Below are positions 51,878-63,113 of a stretch of 64,000 bases of DNA, one piece after another (within the stretch, counting starts at the first letter, position 1; each line of letters begins with the position of its first letter). The notes beneath the pieces are model-generated. The model did not search any database and was not told the DNA's origin. It saw nothing but the letters and a program-made list of their open reading frames with translations. The translations under genes were made by a program, and so were the position numbers. Location of the stretch: positions 248,001-312,000 of the forward strand of contig OY969553.1 of assembly GCA_963700925.1 (NCBI GenBank), in the 5' to 3' direction. The DNA comes from CAWJMD01 sp963700925 (GTDB lineage: Bacteria; Actinomycetota; Actinomycetes; Actinomycetales; CAWJMD01).

Positions 51878-53218
51878 TCATGCCATCCCTCTGCTCAGGA
51901 GCCGGCCCTGCGGCTCGGCATCGATGTCGACCTGGCGACCGGCCAGCCAGGTGCTGCGCACGACCCCCGACAGCCGGCGGCCGGTGTACGGGCAGACTGG
52001 GTTGCGGTGGTGCAGCGCCGTTGCGTCGACGACGTACTCCTCGTCGGGCGCGAGGATGACCAGGTCGGCGTCGGCGCCGACGGCGATGCGTCCCTTGCGG
52101 TCGAGGCCTGCCGTCCTGGCCGGACCCTCCGCCATCCACCGGACCACGTCCGACAACGCGAATCCCCTGGCGCGCGCAGCGGTCCAGACCACTGAGAGGC
52201 CCACCTGCAACGAGGCGATACCGCCCCAAGCAGAACCGAAGTCGCCGGTGTCGAGGGCCTTGAGATCGACGGTGGACGGGGAGTGGTCGGACACGACGCT
52301 GTCGACGACTCCCTCTGCGAGTGCGCGCCACAGCAGCTCCGCGTTCTCCGCCTCGCGGATCGGTGGGCAGCACTTGTACTGCGTCGCGCCGTCGGGCACC
52401 TCCTCCGCGGTGATGGCCAGGTAGTGCGGACACGTCTCCACCGTGACGGACGTCCCGTTGTCGCGCGCCGACGCCAGCAGTGGAAGGGCATCCGAGCTGG
52501 ACAGATGGAGAATGTGGACGCGGCAGCCCGTTGCCTGCGACATCGCCAGAACCCGTTCCACCGCGAGGTTCTCGGCTCTTCGCGGACGAGAGTCCAAGAA
52601 GCCTTGGTACGAATTGCCGCTCACCGGCGGAGCACCGTCGATGACGACAGCATCCTCGGCATGCACCAACGTCAAGCCGTCGAACGAGGCGATCTCGCGG
52701 AGAGCCTCGTCAAGCTCACGTGCCCCCAGGTGGCCGAACTCGTCGACTCCGGACGGAACCAGGAAGCACTTGAAACCGAGCACACCGGACTCGTACAGAG
52801 GGCGCAGGTCGGCGAGGTTCCCCGGCACCGCGCCGCCCCAGAACCCGACGTCGACGTGGACCTGGCCGCGCGCTGCGTCCTGCTTCGCGCGCAGCGCCTC
52901 GACGTCCGTCGTCGGCGGGATGGAATTGAGCGGCATGTCGACCAGGGTCGTCACGCCCCCGGCAGCCGCCGCGCGCGTGCCACTCGAGAATCCCTCCCAC
53001 TCAGTGCGTCCCGGCTCGTTCAGGTGGACGTGACTGTCGACCAGGCCCGGCATCAGAACGGTGTTGTCGTCGAGGTCGACGACGTGGGACGCATCCAAAC
53101 CCTCACTCAGCGGCTCGATCGCGACGACGCGGCCACCCGCCACACCGACGCAGAGAGGCGCCTCGACCCCGGACGCAATGACCCGCCTCGCCCGGAACAC
53201 CACGTCGAGGTCCGGCAC
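51878..53218 (-). CDS. allB: Allantoinase
   Basis: A 446-aa cyclic amidohydrolase that opens the allantoin ring to allantoate. The metal ligands are in VDSHVHLNEPG (H63, H65), the carboxylated lysine is K150 in GFKCFLVPSG, then HAED, HLSSSDALPLL and SDHSPSTVD. The start is the GTG five bases after the DUF6986 stop; longer in-frame sequence upstream belongs to that gene. Confidence 0.93.
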   Translation of the reverse strand: MPDLDVVFRARRVIASGVEAPLCVGVAGGRVVAIEPLSEGLDASHVVDLDDNTVLMPGLVDSHVHLNEPGRTEWEGFSSGTRAAAAGGVTTLVDMPLNSIPPTTDVEALRAKQDAARGQVHVDVGFWGGAVPGNLADLRPLYESGVLGFKCFLVPSGVDEFGHLGARELDEALREIASFDGLTLVHAEDAVVIDGAPPVSGNSYQGFLDSRPRRAENLAVERVLAMSQATGCRVHILHLSSSDALPLLASARDNGTSVTVETCPHYLAITAEEVPDGATQYKCCPPIREAENAELLWRALAEGVVDSVVSDHSPSTVDLKALDTGDFGSAWGGIASLQVGLSVVWTAARARGFALSDVVRWMAEGPARTAGLDRKGRIAVGADADLVILAPDEEYVVDATALHHRNPVCPYTGRRLSGVVRSTWLAGRQVDIDAEPQGRLLSRGMA

Positions 53219-53223
53219 GGGCG

Positions 53224-54482
53224 TCAGTGCTCCGGCTGGCGCCGTGCTAGGACAGCCAGCGTGTCGCGGTCGATGCCCGAACGCTCGGTCACCTCGTCGA
53301 GATCGACTGCGCCACACTCGATGCCGCGCATGACGAAGTCGGCCAGGGCACGAGCCGTGGCCGGTTCGTCGAGCACGCCGGCCTCGCGCCGTTGCGCGTA
53401 GTCGCTCAGGCGTGACGTGGCTGCTCCCAGACCATCGCGGAAGAACGCGTACACCGCCGCGTACCGGCTGGGCAGCTGCGCCGGGTGCAAGTCCCACCCC
53501 TGGTAGAAGCCGCGCTCGAGGGAGCGCCGCACCAGCCGCGCGTGCAGCCGCCACGCCGCCGTGACGGCGTCGCGGTTACCCACAGGGAGGACATTCGTCG
53601 AGCCGTCGCTGACGCGTGCACCGGTACCAGCGGCGGCCACCTGCATCACGGCCTTGGCATGGTCGGCGACCGCGTGCTCCATGCTCTGGTAGCCGGCTGC
53701 GATGCCGCACGACGCCGAGTAGTCGTACGTGCCGTAGTGCAGGCCGGTGCACCGACCAGCGGCTGCGTGGATCATGCGAGCCACCAGCGCCGTTCCGTCT
53801 GCACCGACGACGGCTTGCGGCGTCTCGACCTGGATCTCGAAGCGCAACGCGAGATCATCCAGGCCGTAGGCCTTTTCGAGGCGTCCGCAGGTCGTCACCA
53901 TCGCCTCGACCTGCTCGACCGACGTGACCTTCGGCAGGGTCACCACGAAACCCCGCGGCAGGTCGCCCTCTGTCAGCAGCGCGTCGACGAACAGGCCGAG
54001 CGTGCGTACGCCACGCCGACGGGTCGGCGCCTCGAGGCTCTTGAAGCGGATACCGACCGACGGTGGCGACGTGGCGGCGGAGACCGCCGCGACGAGTGCC
54101 CGGGCGGCCGCAACGGCGTCGGAGTCCTCCGCCTCGTCGCCGCGATCGCCGTAGCCGTCCTCGAAGTCGATGCGCAGGTCCTCGATGGGCTCTCGGGAGA
54201 GCTTGCCGCGAACCCGCTCGTACACCGTGTCTGCTACGGCAGACGGCAGGCCGAGAGCCGACGCCCACTCGCTCGGGGTGCCCGCGTGGTCGGTCATCGA
54301 CTGCAGGGCCGTGTCTCCCCAGCGGCGTGGGAGGTCGGCGTCGTACCGGTCCGCGGGCACGTAGACGGTGTGGACCGGCTGGCGTCCGGCCGCATCGCCT
54401 GGGTACAGCCGTGACAGCCGCTCGTCGGCGCCGGCGAGCCGGACGTCCAGCTCCACCACCAGCGCATCCAGGTCGAGTGCTG

Positions 54483-54486
<4 letters not shown>
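53224..54486 (-). CDS. DUF6986 family protein (HpcH/HpaI-CitE aldolase fold)
   Basis: A 420-aa protein. Motifs correspond to CitE/HpcH enzymes: LRIDFEDGYG (105-113) at the DLEDAV position, IRFKS (146-150) at the substrate-arginine position, TLPKVTS (183-189), EIQVETPQAV (217-226) containing the metal-binding Glu, and YGTYDYS. The superfamily makes or breaks C-C bonds using glyoxylate, pyruvate or acyl-CoA substrates. The reaction of this branch is not known to me. It sits between malate synthase (ATGA overlap at its start) and allantoinase, which points to glyoxylate or ureidoglycolate chemistry. Confidence 0.8.
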
Positions 54487-56090
<1,604 letters not shown>

Positions 56091-56101
56091 CGCTGTCTCC
56101 C

Positions 56102-58471
56102 TCACGTTTTCGTGATGTGCTCGGGACGGATGGGGACCCTGCGAAGGGCGACCCCCGACGCCTGCCGGATAGCCGCTGCCACCGCGGGGCCCGACGAGAT
56201 CGTCGGCGGCTCACCGACGCCGCGCAGCCCGTACGGCGCGTGCGGGTCGGCGTACTCCAGAACCTCCACCCTCATCGGCGGCATGTCGAGGATGGTCGGG
56301 ATCAGGTAGTCGGTGAACGAAGGATTCTTGATCTTGCCGTCCACCACCACGACCTCCTCCATCACGGCCAGTCCCATCCCCTGAGCCGACCCGCCGTGGA
56401 TCTGGCCGACGACGGCGTCGCGGTTGATTGCCTTGCCCACGTCCTGCGCGGTGTCGAGGGCGACGACCTTGACCAGGCCGAGCTCTATGTCGACGTCGAC
56501 CACCGCTCGGTGCGCGGAGAAGGCGTACTGCACGTGGGCATTGCCCTGCCCGGTCTCGGGGTCAACGGGGTCGGTGGGACGGTGGCGCCACTCGACCGTC
56601 TCGTCCACGGCCCCGTCGCCGAGCAGCTCTTCGAGACTGACGACAGCCTCACCGGACGCCGCGACCACTCGCGCGCCGTCCAGCGCGAGCGTCGTGACCG
56701 CCAGACCCGTTCTGCGAGCGGCCATGTCGAGCACGACGCCACGCACGGCCTCACAGGCTGCCTTCACTGCCCCGCCCGTCATGTAGGTCTGGCGCGAGGC
56801 CGATGTGGATCCGCCGCTGCCGACCTGGGTGTCCTTGGGCGGCACGACGACTCGCTCGACACCCAGCTCGGTCCGGCAGATCTGCTGCTCGACGGTGACG
56901 AGTCCCTGGCCGACCTCCGCAGCCGCTGTGTAGACGGACGCGACTGGCTCCCCTGCGACCACCTCCAGCCGCACCCTGGCGGTCGAGTAGTCGTCGAAGC
57001 CCTCCGAGAACCCGACGTTCTTCAGACTCACCCCGTAGCCGACCCCGCGCCGCACGCCCTCGCCGTGCGTGGTGTTGGAGACGCCGCCGGGCATCGACAG
57101 GAGGTCAGCCTCCCCGGAGTCGCCACCGGACTCCGAGCGCTCCGGCGGCATCGGCATGTCCTTGACGATCTGCAGCAGCTCAGCGACCGGCGCCGCCGAG
57201 TCGACGACCTGTCCGGTGATGTTGGCGTCGCCCTCCTGCAGCGCATTGAGCTGGCGAAGCTCAACCGGGTCCATCCCGAGCTCGGCAGCCAACGCATCCA
57301 TCACGGCCTCGTGCGCGAAAGCGGCCTGCACACAACCAAATCCGCGCATTGCGCCGCAGGGTGGGTTGTTGGTGTAGACGCCGTAGGCGTCGACGTGGAC
57401 GTTGGGCACCCGGTACGGACCGACCGCCATCGTGCCGCCGTTGCCCACCACGGCGCTGGTCGACGAGGCATAGGCGCCACCGTCGAAGAGCAGCTCGCAT
57501 CGCGCGTAGGTGAGGCGCCCGTCGCGCTCCGCGCCGAACTCGTAGGTGAGAGAAGCCGGGTGGCGGTGGACGTGCCCGTAGAACGACTCCTCGCGCCCGT
57601 ACGACATCTTCACCGGCTTGCCGGTGTGCATCGCGAGCAGGCACGCGTGCACGTGCATGGACAGGTCCTCGCGGCCGCCGAATGCGCCACCGACGCCGGA
57701 CAGCGTCAGCCGCACCTTGTCGGCCGGCAGGCCCAGGGCGCGCTGCACCTGCCGCTGGTCCACGTGCAGCCACTGCGTCGCGACGTAGAGGTCGACGCCA
57801 CCGTCGTCGGCGGGCACCGCCAGGCCAGACTCCGGACCGAGGAACGCCTGGTCCTGCATCCCGACCTCGACGTCGACCGAGACGACCACGGGGGCCGTCG
57901 GGCTCGGGTCACCGCGCCGAATCTTCAGGTGCCGTACCAGGTTCTCGTGGTCGTGCACCCTCGGCGAGCCCGGGTCGAGAGCCTTCTGCGGATCGGTGAC
58001 AGCGGGCAGCTCGTCGTAGGTCACCACGATCTTGCCGGCGGCGCGGCGCGCGATGTCAGGGTGCTCGGCGGCGACGAGAGCGACGGCCTCCCCCTCGTAC
58101 CGCACGACACCGTCCGCGAGAACGGGCTGGTCCTGGTGCTCGAGGCCCACCGCGTTGATGCCAGGCACGTCCTCTGCTGTCAGCACGGCGTACACGCCGG
58201 GCGTGGCCAGTGCCGGCCCGATGTCGATCGACACGATCCGCGCACTCGGGTGCGGGCTGCGCAGCGTGGCGCCCCAGAGCATGTCGTCCATCCAGAGGTC
58301 GGACGAGAACGCGAAGGCACCTGTGACCTTGAGTACGCCGTCCGGCCGCTGCGGACTGTCGCCGACCCTCCCGTCACCGCGGGTCTCGGTCCGAGCCGGC
58401 GCGCCGGTCGGGACCTTGGTGCCGCTGCCGGGCCCTCCGTTCACCCCGCTCAGCCAGCTCACCCGGCTCAC
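56102..58471 (-). CDS. pucD: Xanthine dehydrogenase, molybdopterin-binding subunit
   Basis: A 789-aa large subunit of the xanthine oxidase family. Cofactor and substrate motifs are VGGAFGGRED, AMRGFGCVQ, VGQGLVTVEQQI, GGSAQGMGLAVMEE and the catalytic glutamate in YGLRGVGEPP. With the FAD and 2Fe-2S subunits encoded upstream it would oxidise hypoxanthine and xanthine to urate. The GTG start overlaps the deaminase stop (GTGA). The first 40 residues are a Gly/Thr/Pro-rich extension. No XdhC-type molybdenum-cofactor sulfurase gene is in the cluster. Confidence 0.93.
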   Translation of the reverse strand: MSRVSWLSGVNGGPGSGTKVPTGAPARTETRGDGRVGDSPQRPDGVLKVTGAFAFSSDLWMDDMLWGATLRSPHPSARIVSIDIGPALATPGVYAVLTAEDVPGINAVGLEHQDQPVLADGVVRYEGEAVALVAAEHPDIARRAAGKIVVTYDELPAVTDPQKALDPGSPRVHDHENLVRHLKIRRGDPSPTAPVVVSVDVEVGMQDQAFLGPESGLAVPADDGGVDLYVATQWLHVDQRQVQRALGLPADKVRLTLSGVGGAFGGREDLSMHVHACLLAMHTGKPVKMSYGREESFYGHVHRHPASLTYEFGAERDGRLTYARCELLFDGGAYASSTSAVVGNGGTMAVGPYRVPNVHVDAYGVYTNNPPCGAMRGFGCVQAAFAHEAVMDALAAELGMDPVELRQLNALQEGDANITGQVVDSAAPVAELLQIVKDMPMPPERSESGGDSGEADLLSMPGGVSNTTHGEGVRRGVGYGVSLKNVGFSEGFDDYSTARVRLEVVAGEPVASVYTAAAEVGQGLVTVEQQICRTELGVERVVVPPKDTQVGSGGSTSASRQTYMTGGAVKAACEAVRGVVLDMAARRTGLAVTTLALDGARVVAASGEAVVSLEELLGDGAVDETVEWRHRPTDPVDPETGQGNAHVQYAFSAHRAVVDVDIELGLVKVVALDTAQDVGKAINRDAVVGQIHGGSAQGMGLAVMEEVVVVDGKIKNPSFTDYLIPTILDMPPMRVEVLEYADPHAPYGLRGVGEPPTISSGPAVAAAIRQASGVALRRVPIRPEHITKT

Positions 58472-59841
58472 CCCGCCCTCGACATCAGCCTGCGGTGGGC
58501 CGCGGCGGTCTCCAGCGCCAGCGCCCCCTCGTCCAGCGTGCGCAGCTCGTCGCGCTCGACTACGACCTTGCCGTTCACCATCAGCAGCTCGATCGGTGGC
58601 GGCGATCCGAGGACGAGCGCCGCCACGGGGTCCTCGACTCCGGCGTGTGCCAGGGTGTCGAGGCGCCAGAGCGCGAGGTCGGCCAGCTTGCCCGGTTCCA
58701 GCGACCCGATCTCGGCGCTCCTGCCCAGCACGGCGGCACCGCCGACCGTCGCCATCTCCAGAGCACCTCGGACCGTGAGTGCCTGCGGACCCCCGCCCGC
58801 GCGCGCGAAGAGCAGCGCGTGCCGCACCTCCTCGAGCAGGCTCGAGGCCTCGTTGCTCGCAGCTCCGTCGACGCCAAGGCCCAAGCGCACGCCGGCGTCA
58901 CGCAGGTCGCACGCCCGGGCGGTGCCCGCGCCGAGCCTCGCGTTGGACGAAGGGCAGTGTGCGACACCCGTTCCCGTAGAGCCCATTCGCTTCACGTCGG
59001 CGTCCTTCATGTGGACCGCGTGAGCAAACCAGACGTCGTCGCCCAGCCAGCCGAGGTTCTCCACGTAGTCGAGGGGGTCGCAACCGAAGCGGGCGCGGCA
59101 GAACTCGTCCTCGTCCGTCGTCTCCGCGAGATGCGTGTGCAGCATGACGCCCTTGCGGCGAGCCAGCTCTGCCGACTCCTTCATCAGCTCACCCGTCACA
59201 GAGAACGGCGAGCACGGGGCCAGGGCCATCCGCAGCATCGAGTCGGGGGCGGGGTCGTGCCAGCGGTCCACCGCGTCCTCGCTGGCCTCCAGCACCGCAT
59301 CGCGGTCCTCGACGACCTCGTCGGGCGGGAGCCCGCCGTCGCTCCGTCCGAGGTCCATCGACCCGCGGCACGGATGGAACCGCACTCCCACGGTCTCGGC
59401 TGCCTCGATCGTCGCCCCGAGAACGTCGCCACCGTCACGCGGGAAGACGTAGTGGTGGTCCGTGCTCGTCGTGCAGCCGCTCAGGGCGAGGCGCGACAGC
59501 GCCCCACGCGCAGCGACATTCACGGTCTCGGCGTCGATGCCGGCCCACACCGGATAGAGGTGGGTGAGCCACCCGAACAGGGTGTCGTCGACGGCCATTC
59601 CCCGTGTCACCCACTGGTACAGGTGGTGATGGGTGTTGACGAGTCCCGGGGTCAGCAGGCAACCGCGCCCGTCGACGACGGTCGCCCCGGCGAGGTGCGG
59701 CGCCGGTCCCGTCCCGACCCCTTCGATGTGCTTGCCGCGCACGACCACGTGGCCCTCGGTGTGCTCGGTGCGTGCGCCGTCCATCGTGACGATGGCGCAG
59801 CCCCCGACCACGGTGACGGCGTCAGCGTTGACACCACTCAC
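58468..59841 (-). CDS. 8-oxoguanine deaminase (amidohydrolase)
   Basis: A 457-aa metal-dependent deaminase of the AtzA/TrzN-like amidohydrolase group. The metal site is LVNTHHHLYQW, then LHTHLAETTDEDEF, HAVHM and LGVDGAASNE. The closest characterised proteins deaminate 8-oxoguanine to urate, which fits the location among xanthine dehydrogenase genes. The GTG start overlaps the 2Fe-2S subunit stop (GTGA). Guanine deaminase is the main alternative. Confidence 0.85.
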   Translation of the reverse strand: MSGVNADAVTVVGGCAIVTMDGARTEHTEGHVVVRGKHIEGVGTGPAPHLAGATVVDGRGCLLTPGLVNTHHHLYQWVTRGMAVDDTLFGWLTHLYPVWAGIDAETVNVAARGALSRLALSGCTTSTDHHYVFPRDGGDVLGATIEAAETVGVRFHPCRGSMDLGRSDGGLPPDEVVEDRDAVLEASEDAVDRWHDPAPDSMLRMALAPCSPFSVTGELMKESAELARRKGVMLHTHLAETTDEDEFCRARFGCDPLDYVENLGWLGDDVWFAHAVHMKDADVKRMGSTGTGVAHCPSSNARLGAGTARACDLRDAGVRLGLGVDGAASNEASSLLEEVRHALLFARAGGGPQALTVRGALEMATVGGAAVLGRSAEIGSLEPGKLADLALWRLDTLAHAGVEDPVAALVLGSPPPIELLMVNGKVVVERDELRTLDEGALALETAAAHRRLMSRAG

Positions 59842-60329
59842 GGCAGGTCCTCGGCGCTGCCGTCAGCTGAAAGGCGCTCTGCGGCAAGGCGAACCGCGTC
59901 CAGGATCTTCTCGTAACCCGTGCAGCGGCAGAGGTTTCCGGCAAGCGCCTCACGGATCTGCGGGTCTGTCGGGTGCGGGTTGCGAGCGATCAGGTCGTGG
60001 GTTGCGACGAGCAGGCCCGGGGTGCAGAAGCCGCACTGCACGGCGCCCGCCTCGACGAACGCCTGCTGGACGGGGTGCAGCTCGCCGGCACCGGCAAGAC
60101 CCTCGACCGTCACGACGTCACGGCCCTGCGCCTGGCCGGCAGCGACCAGGCACGAGCAGACGGGAGTGCCGTCGAGGTAGACCGTGCACGAGCCGCACTC
60201 CCCCTGCTCGCAGGCGTTCTTGGACCCGGGCAGCCCCATCCGCTCGCGCAGCACGTACATCAGGCTCTCGCCCTCCCACACGTCGTCGGCGTGCTGGCGC
60301 GTTCCGTTGACGACCGCCGTCACCCTCAT
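59838..60329 (-). CDS. pucE: Xanthine dehydrogenase 2Fe-2S subunit
   Basis: A 163-aa small subunit with two 2Fe-2S clusters. The plant-type ferredoxin cysteines are CEQGECGSCTVYLDGTPVCSC, and the C-terminal cluster is in CGFCTPG and LCRCTGY. It passes electrons from the molybdenum centre to FAD. The ATG start lies one base after the FAD subunit stop and the end overlaps the deaminase start. Confidence 0.94.
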   Translation of the reverse strand: MRVTAVVNGTRQHADDVWEGESLMYVLRERMGLPGSKNACEQGECGSCTVYLDGTPVCSCLVAAGQAQGRDVVTVEGLAGAGELHPVQQAFVEAGAVQCGFCTPGLLVATHDLIARNPHPTDPQIREALAGNLCRCTGYEKILDAVRLAAERLSADGSAEDLP

Positions 60330-60330
60330 G

Positions 60331-61200
60331 TCAGGCCGCCCTCCGGTAGTCGTTCCACGCCCACGTCAGCGATCGCCTGGCCATCACCGTGAGCGAGTGC
60401 AGCCGGTACGCGGCGCTGCCTCTGACGTCGTCGATCGGCGACGCTGCCGCGCTGACCCGTTCCCCGAACGCCTGAGCCAGCGGCGCGGGCAGATCTCCGC
60501 GCGACTCCCAGAGCCCGGCACCCTCCAGCTCGCCCGCCAGGAACTCCTCCGCGTCGGTGGCGCGCCGCGGGGTCGGGGCGGCAGAGCCGATGCCGGTGCC
60601 GACCGCCTTGCGGTCAGGGTGCAGCGCCAGCCCGAACGCCGAGACGGCGATCACCATCGCGTTGCGGGTGCCGATCTTGCAGAACTGCTGTGGGCCGCTG
60701 GGAGGGGTGATGAGGACGGCGGAGATCAGCTCGTCCGGCTCGAGCGCGTTGCTCTTCACGCCGGTGAAGAAGGCGTCCACAGCGATCTCGCGGACGCCGC
60801 GCACCGACTCCGCCACGACCACCGCCTCGGCTGCGAGCAGGGGCGGGTGGGCGTCGCCGGCGGGGGACGCCGAGCCCAGGTTGCCCCCGACCGTCCCCCG
60901 GTTGCGGATCTGGGGGGAGCCGACGGTGCGGGAGGCCATCGCGAGACCGGGTAGCCGTCCGCCGAGCTCGTCGATGACCCGCGCGTAGGTGACGCCCGCC
61001 CCGAGGCGCACACGCCCCGCATCGTCGTGCCACTCGTCGAGGTGCTCGACGGCGGTGAGGTCGAGCAGGGCGGACGGGCGGCGCGAGTCGAAGTTGATCT
61101 CGACCATGACGTCGGTGCCGCCACAGATCGGCAGCGCGTCGTGGTGCGCGGCCTTCATCGCCAGCGCCTCCGACCACGTCGTCGGCTGCAGGAAGTCCAC
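60331..61200 (-). CDS. pucC: Xanthine dehydrogenase FAD-binding subunit
   Basis: A 289-aa CO dehydrogenase-type flavoprotein medium subunit. FAD contacts are CGGTDVMVEIN and TVGGNLGSASPAGD, and the C-terminal CODH_FAD domain contains FCKIGTRNAMVIAVSAFGLAL. It takes electrons from the iron-sulfur subunit and passes them to NAD+ or another acceptor. The GTG at VDFLQPTTW is preferred because GAGAGG lies about seven bases upstream and the family starts there. Confidence 0.92.
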   Translation of the reverse strand: MDFLQPTTWSEALAMKAAHHDALPICGGTDVMVEINFDSRRPSALLDLTAVEHLDEWHDDAGRVRLGAGVTYARVIDELGGRLPGLAMASRTVGSPQIRNRGTVGGNLGSASPAGDAHPPLLAAEAVVVAESVRGVREIAVDAFFTGVKSNALEPDELISAVLITPPSGPQQFCKIGTRNAMVIAVSAFGLALHPDRKAVGTGIGSAAPTPRRATDAEEFLAGELEGAGLWESRGDLPAPLAQAFGERVSAAASPIDDVRGSAAYRLHSLTVMARRSLTWAWNDYRRAA

Positions 61201-61244
61201 CGTCGTCCTCTCTCCGCAGTGCCTCGGGCCATCCCCCAGCCACT

Positions 61245-62126
61245 CTATGTGTGCCCCGGCGCACCCTCGTCGTCGCGTACGACGGTGCACTCGATCAGCC
61301 CGTAGGGCCGGTCTGCCGCGTGGAAGACCTCACCGAGGTTGTCGAGCCCGAACGGCGACAGGTCGGCAAGGAAGTGGTGGCGGTTGGGCGCGGAGAAGCT
61401 GATCTCGGCCACGTCGGGATGGGCTTCGAGGACGGCGGTCCCCATCGCCCAGAGAGTCTGCTGCAGGGCCATGCTGTGCACCCGGGCGAACTGCTCGACC
61501 ACGATGCGTCGGATATCGGCGTAGGCCGCACCCCAGTCCACGTCGGTGCCGACGTAGCGCCACCCGGAGACCAGCGACGTCGCCAGCACACGGTCCGTGG
61601 TCTCCGGCAGGGTCGTGTACTCGTCCGTCAGGAAGCCCCGGAACTCGGAGCCAGTCGACTTCAGCAGCACGAGGTCCTTGAGGCCCGCGGTGACCGTGAC
61701 CTGCTGCTCAGCGCCCTCGCCCTCGACGGTGACCGTCGCCGTTCGCACTTCCTGCTGGTTGCGGACCCACGTGTGGTCGTGGGGAACTCCGTCGACAGTG
61801 ACTCTCTCCCAAGAGAACTCCTCGACGTCGATGCGCGCGCCCTTGACGGGCTCGACGTCGTCGACGAAGTGCGTGGCCAGGCTGACCGCGTACTCCTCGA
61901 TCTCGCCGATGCCCTTCTCCTTGGCGTACGCGAAGCAGGTGTTCTTCTGGGTGTCGGTCGGCAGCACGTGCGCCTGGTCGCCGCTCATGTGGGCGTCCGT
62001 GAAGTCGCCTCGCAGAGAGGTCGAGACGTTCACGTCTCTGATCTCGTGACGGGGCGCGTCGCGGTACACCCGAACGACGCGAGTCTCCGCCTTCCCGTAC
62101 TGGTTGGGGCCGAGCACGATTCCCAT
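61245..62126 (-). CDS. pucL: Urate oxidase (uricase)
   Basis: A 293-aa cofactor-free uricase of two T-fold domains. The catalytic Lys-Thr pair is represented in NQYGKAETR and PTDTQKNTCF, and the second-domain active-site histidine in APNRHHFLADL. It oxidises urate to 5-hydroxyisourate. The ATG is 4 bp after the pucM stop. The 44-bp gap to pucC is the largest in the operon. Confidence 0.95.
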   Translation of the reverse strand: MGIVLGPNQYGKAETRVVRVYRDAPRHEIRDVNVSTSLRGDFTDAHMSGDQAHVLPTDTQKNTCFAYAKEKGIGEIEEYAVSLATHFVDDVEPVKGARIDVEEFSWERVTVDGVPHDHTWVRNQQEVRTATVTVEGEGAEQQVTVTAGLKDLVLLKSTGSEFRGFLTDEYTTLPETTDRVLATSLVSGWRYVGTDVDWGAAYADIRRIVVEQFARVHSMALQQTLWAMGTAVLEAHPDVAEISFSAPNRHHFLADLSPFGLDNLGEVFHAADRPYGLIECTVVRDDEGAPGHT

Positions 62127-62130
62127 GGCG

Positions 62131-62475
62131 TCACGTCCCCCGGTAGGTCGAGTAGCAGAAGGGCGAGAGCAGCAGGGGCAGGTGGTAGTGCTGGTCCGGG
62201 TCACTCAGAAGGGCCGTGACCACGACCTCGGGGTAGAAGCACTCCACTCCCTGCGCGGCGAAGTACGAGAAGGTGTCGAACACCAGCCGGTAGGTGCCGG
62301 GCTCCAACCGTGCCGGGCCGAGCGCGCTGATGCGGCCGTCGCCGTCCGTGACACCGTCCGCGACCGGCTCCGGCGCGCCACCCACCGGGTCGTGCCTCTC
62401 CAGCCGCACCCGGATCCCTTGCGCCGGAGCGCCTCTCGCCGTGTCGAGGACGTGAGTCGTGACGGCACTTGTCAT
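62131..62475 (-). CDS. pucM: 5-Hydroxyisourate hydrolase
   Basis: A 114-aa transthyretin-like protein. The active-site His is in THVLDTARG, and the C-terminal signature is YSTYRGT (usually YRGS). It hydrolyses 5-hydroxyisourate to OHCU. The ATG overlaps the uraD stop (ATGA), placing the three enzymes of urate-to-allantoin conversion in direct succession. Confidence 0.95.
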   Translation of the reverse strand: MTSAVTTHVLDTARGAPAQGIRVRLERHDPVGGAPEPVADGVTDGDGRISALGPARLEPGTYRLVFDTFSYFAAQGVECFYPEVVVTALLSDPDQHYHLPLLLSPFCYSTYRGT

Positions 62476-63053
62476 TCGTCTCCCTCCCCCAGCATCCGTG
62501 CGAGCCGGATGCGGTTGATCTTGGACAGCTCCTGGCGCAGGACCCGCCGCTCGGTCGCCGGCGGGTTGCCGAGGCGGTCGCGGAGGATCCGCAGCAGCTC
62601 GTCCGCGCTCTTACCGGTCGCGCAGACCAGATACACGTGACCGAACCGGCTCTCGTACTCCTGGTTGCCCCCGGCGATGGCGGCCAGCGTCGCCTCGTGC
62701 GCCCCCTCGACGCCACTCTGTTCCCGGCGCGACTGGACGCCACCAGCACCCTGGGGCCGCTCGCCGATCCGCGGGTGGCCGGCGAGGGCCGCGTCCACCT
62801 CGCCCTCGCTCAGGGCAGCCAGCTCGGCGTCGGCGGCCCCGAAGAGATCCCCGGCGCTGCTGAACGGACGTCGACCCGCCACAGCCTCCGCCCAGGCCGG
62901 TGACGAGCAGGCCGAGCGGAGGTGCCGCTCCGCCTCGTCCGAGGGCATGCCGTTGAAGGCACGCAGACCCAGGCCATCGGCCGGCAGGTCCGCGTCCGTC
63001 GTCACAAGGGCCCACTCTGCCGCGCCGGACGGGGAATGTCTCGGCGCACTCAC
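62472..63053 (-). CDS. uraD: OHCU decarboxylase
   Basis: A 193-aa protein of the OHCU decarboxylase family, making S-allantoin. Conserved residues include the catalytic His in LAGHPRIGE and the QEYESRFGHVYLVCATGKSADELL block. The GTG given adds about 16 residues before a second in-frame GTG (VTTDADLP); which is used is unclear. It is the first gene of the minus-strand purine operon; its promoter must lie in the 60 bp shared with the divergent sulfurtransferase gene. Confidence 0.92.
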   Translation of the reverse strand: MSAPRHSPSGAAEWALVTTDADLPADGLGLRAFNGMPSDEAERHLRSACSSPAWAEAVAGRRPFSSAGDLFGAADAELAALSEGEVDAALAGHPRIGERPQGAGGVQSRREQSGVEGAHEATLAAIAGGNQEYESRFGHVYLVCATGKSADELLRILRDRLGNPPATERRVLRQELSKINRIRLARMLGEGDE

Positions 63054-63113
63054 CCCGGTCCGTCAGTCAAGACCCACCTCGGCGCGCCTCCGCCACGGTG
63101 GGAGGATGGCGGC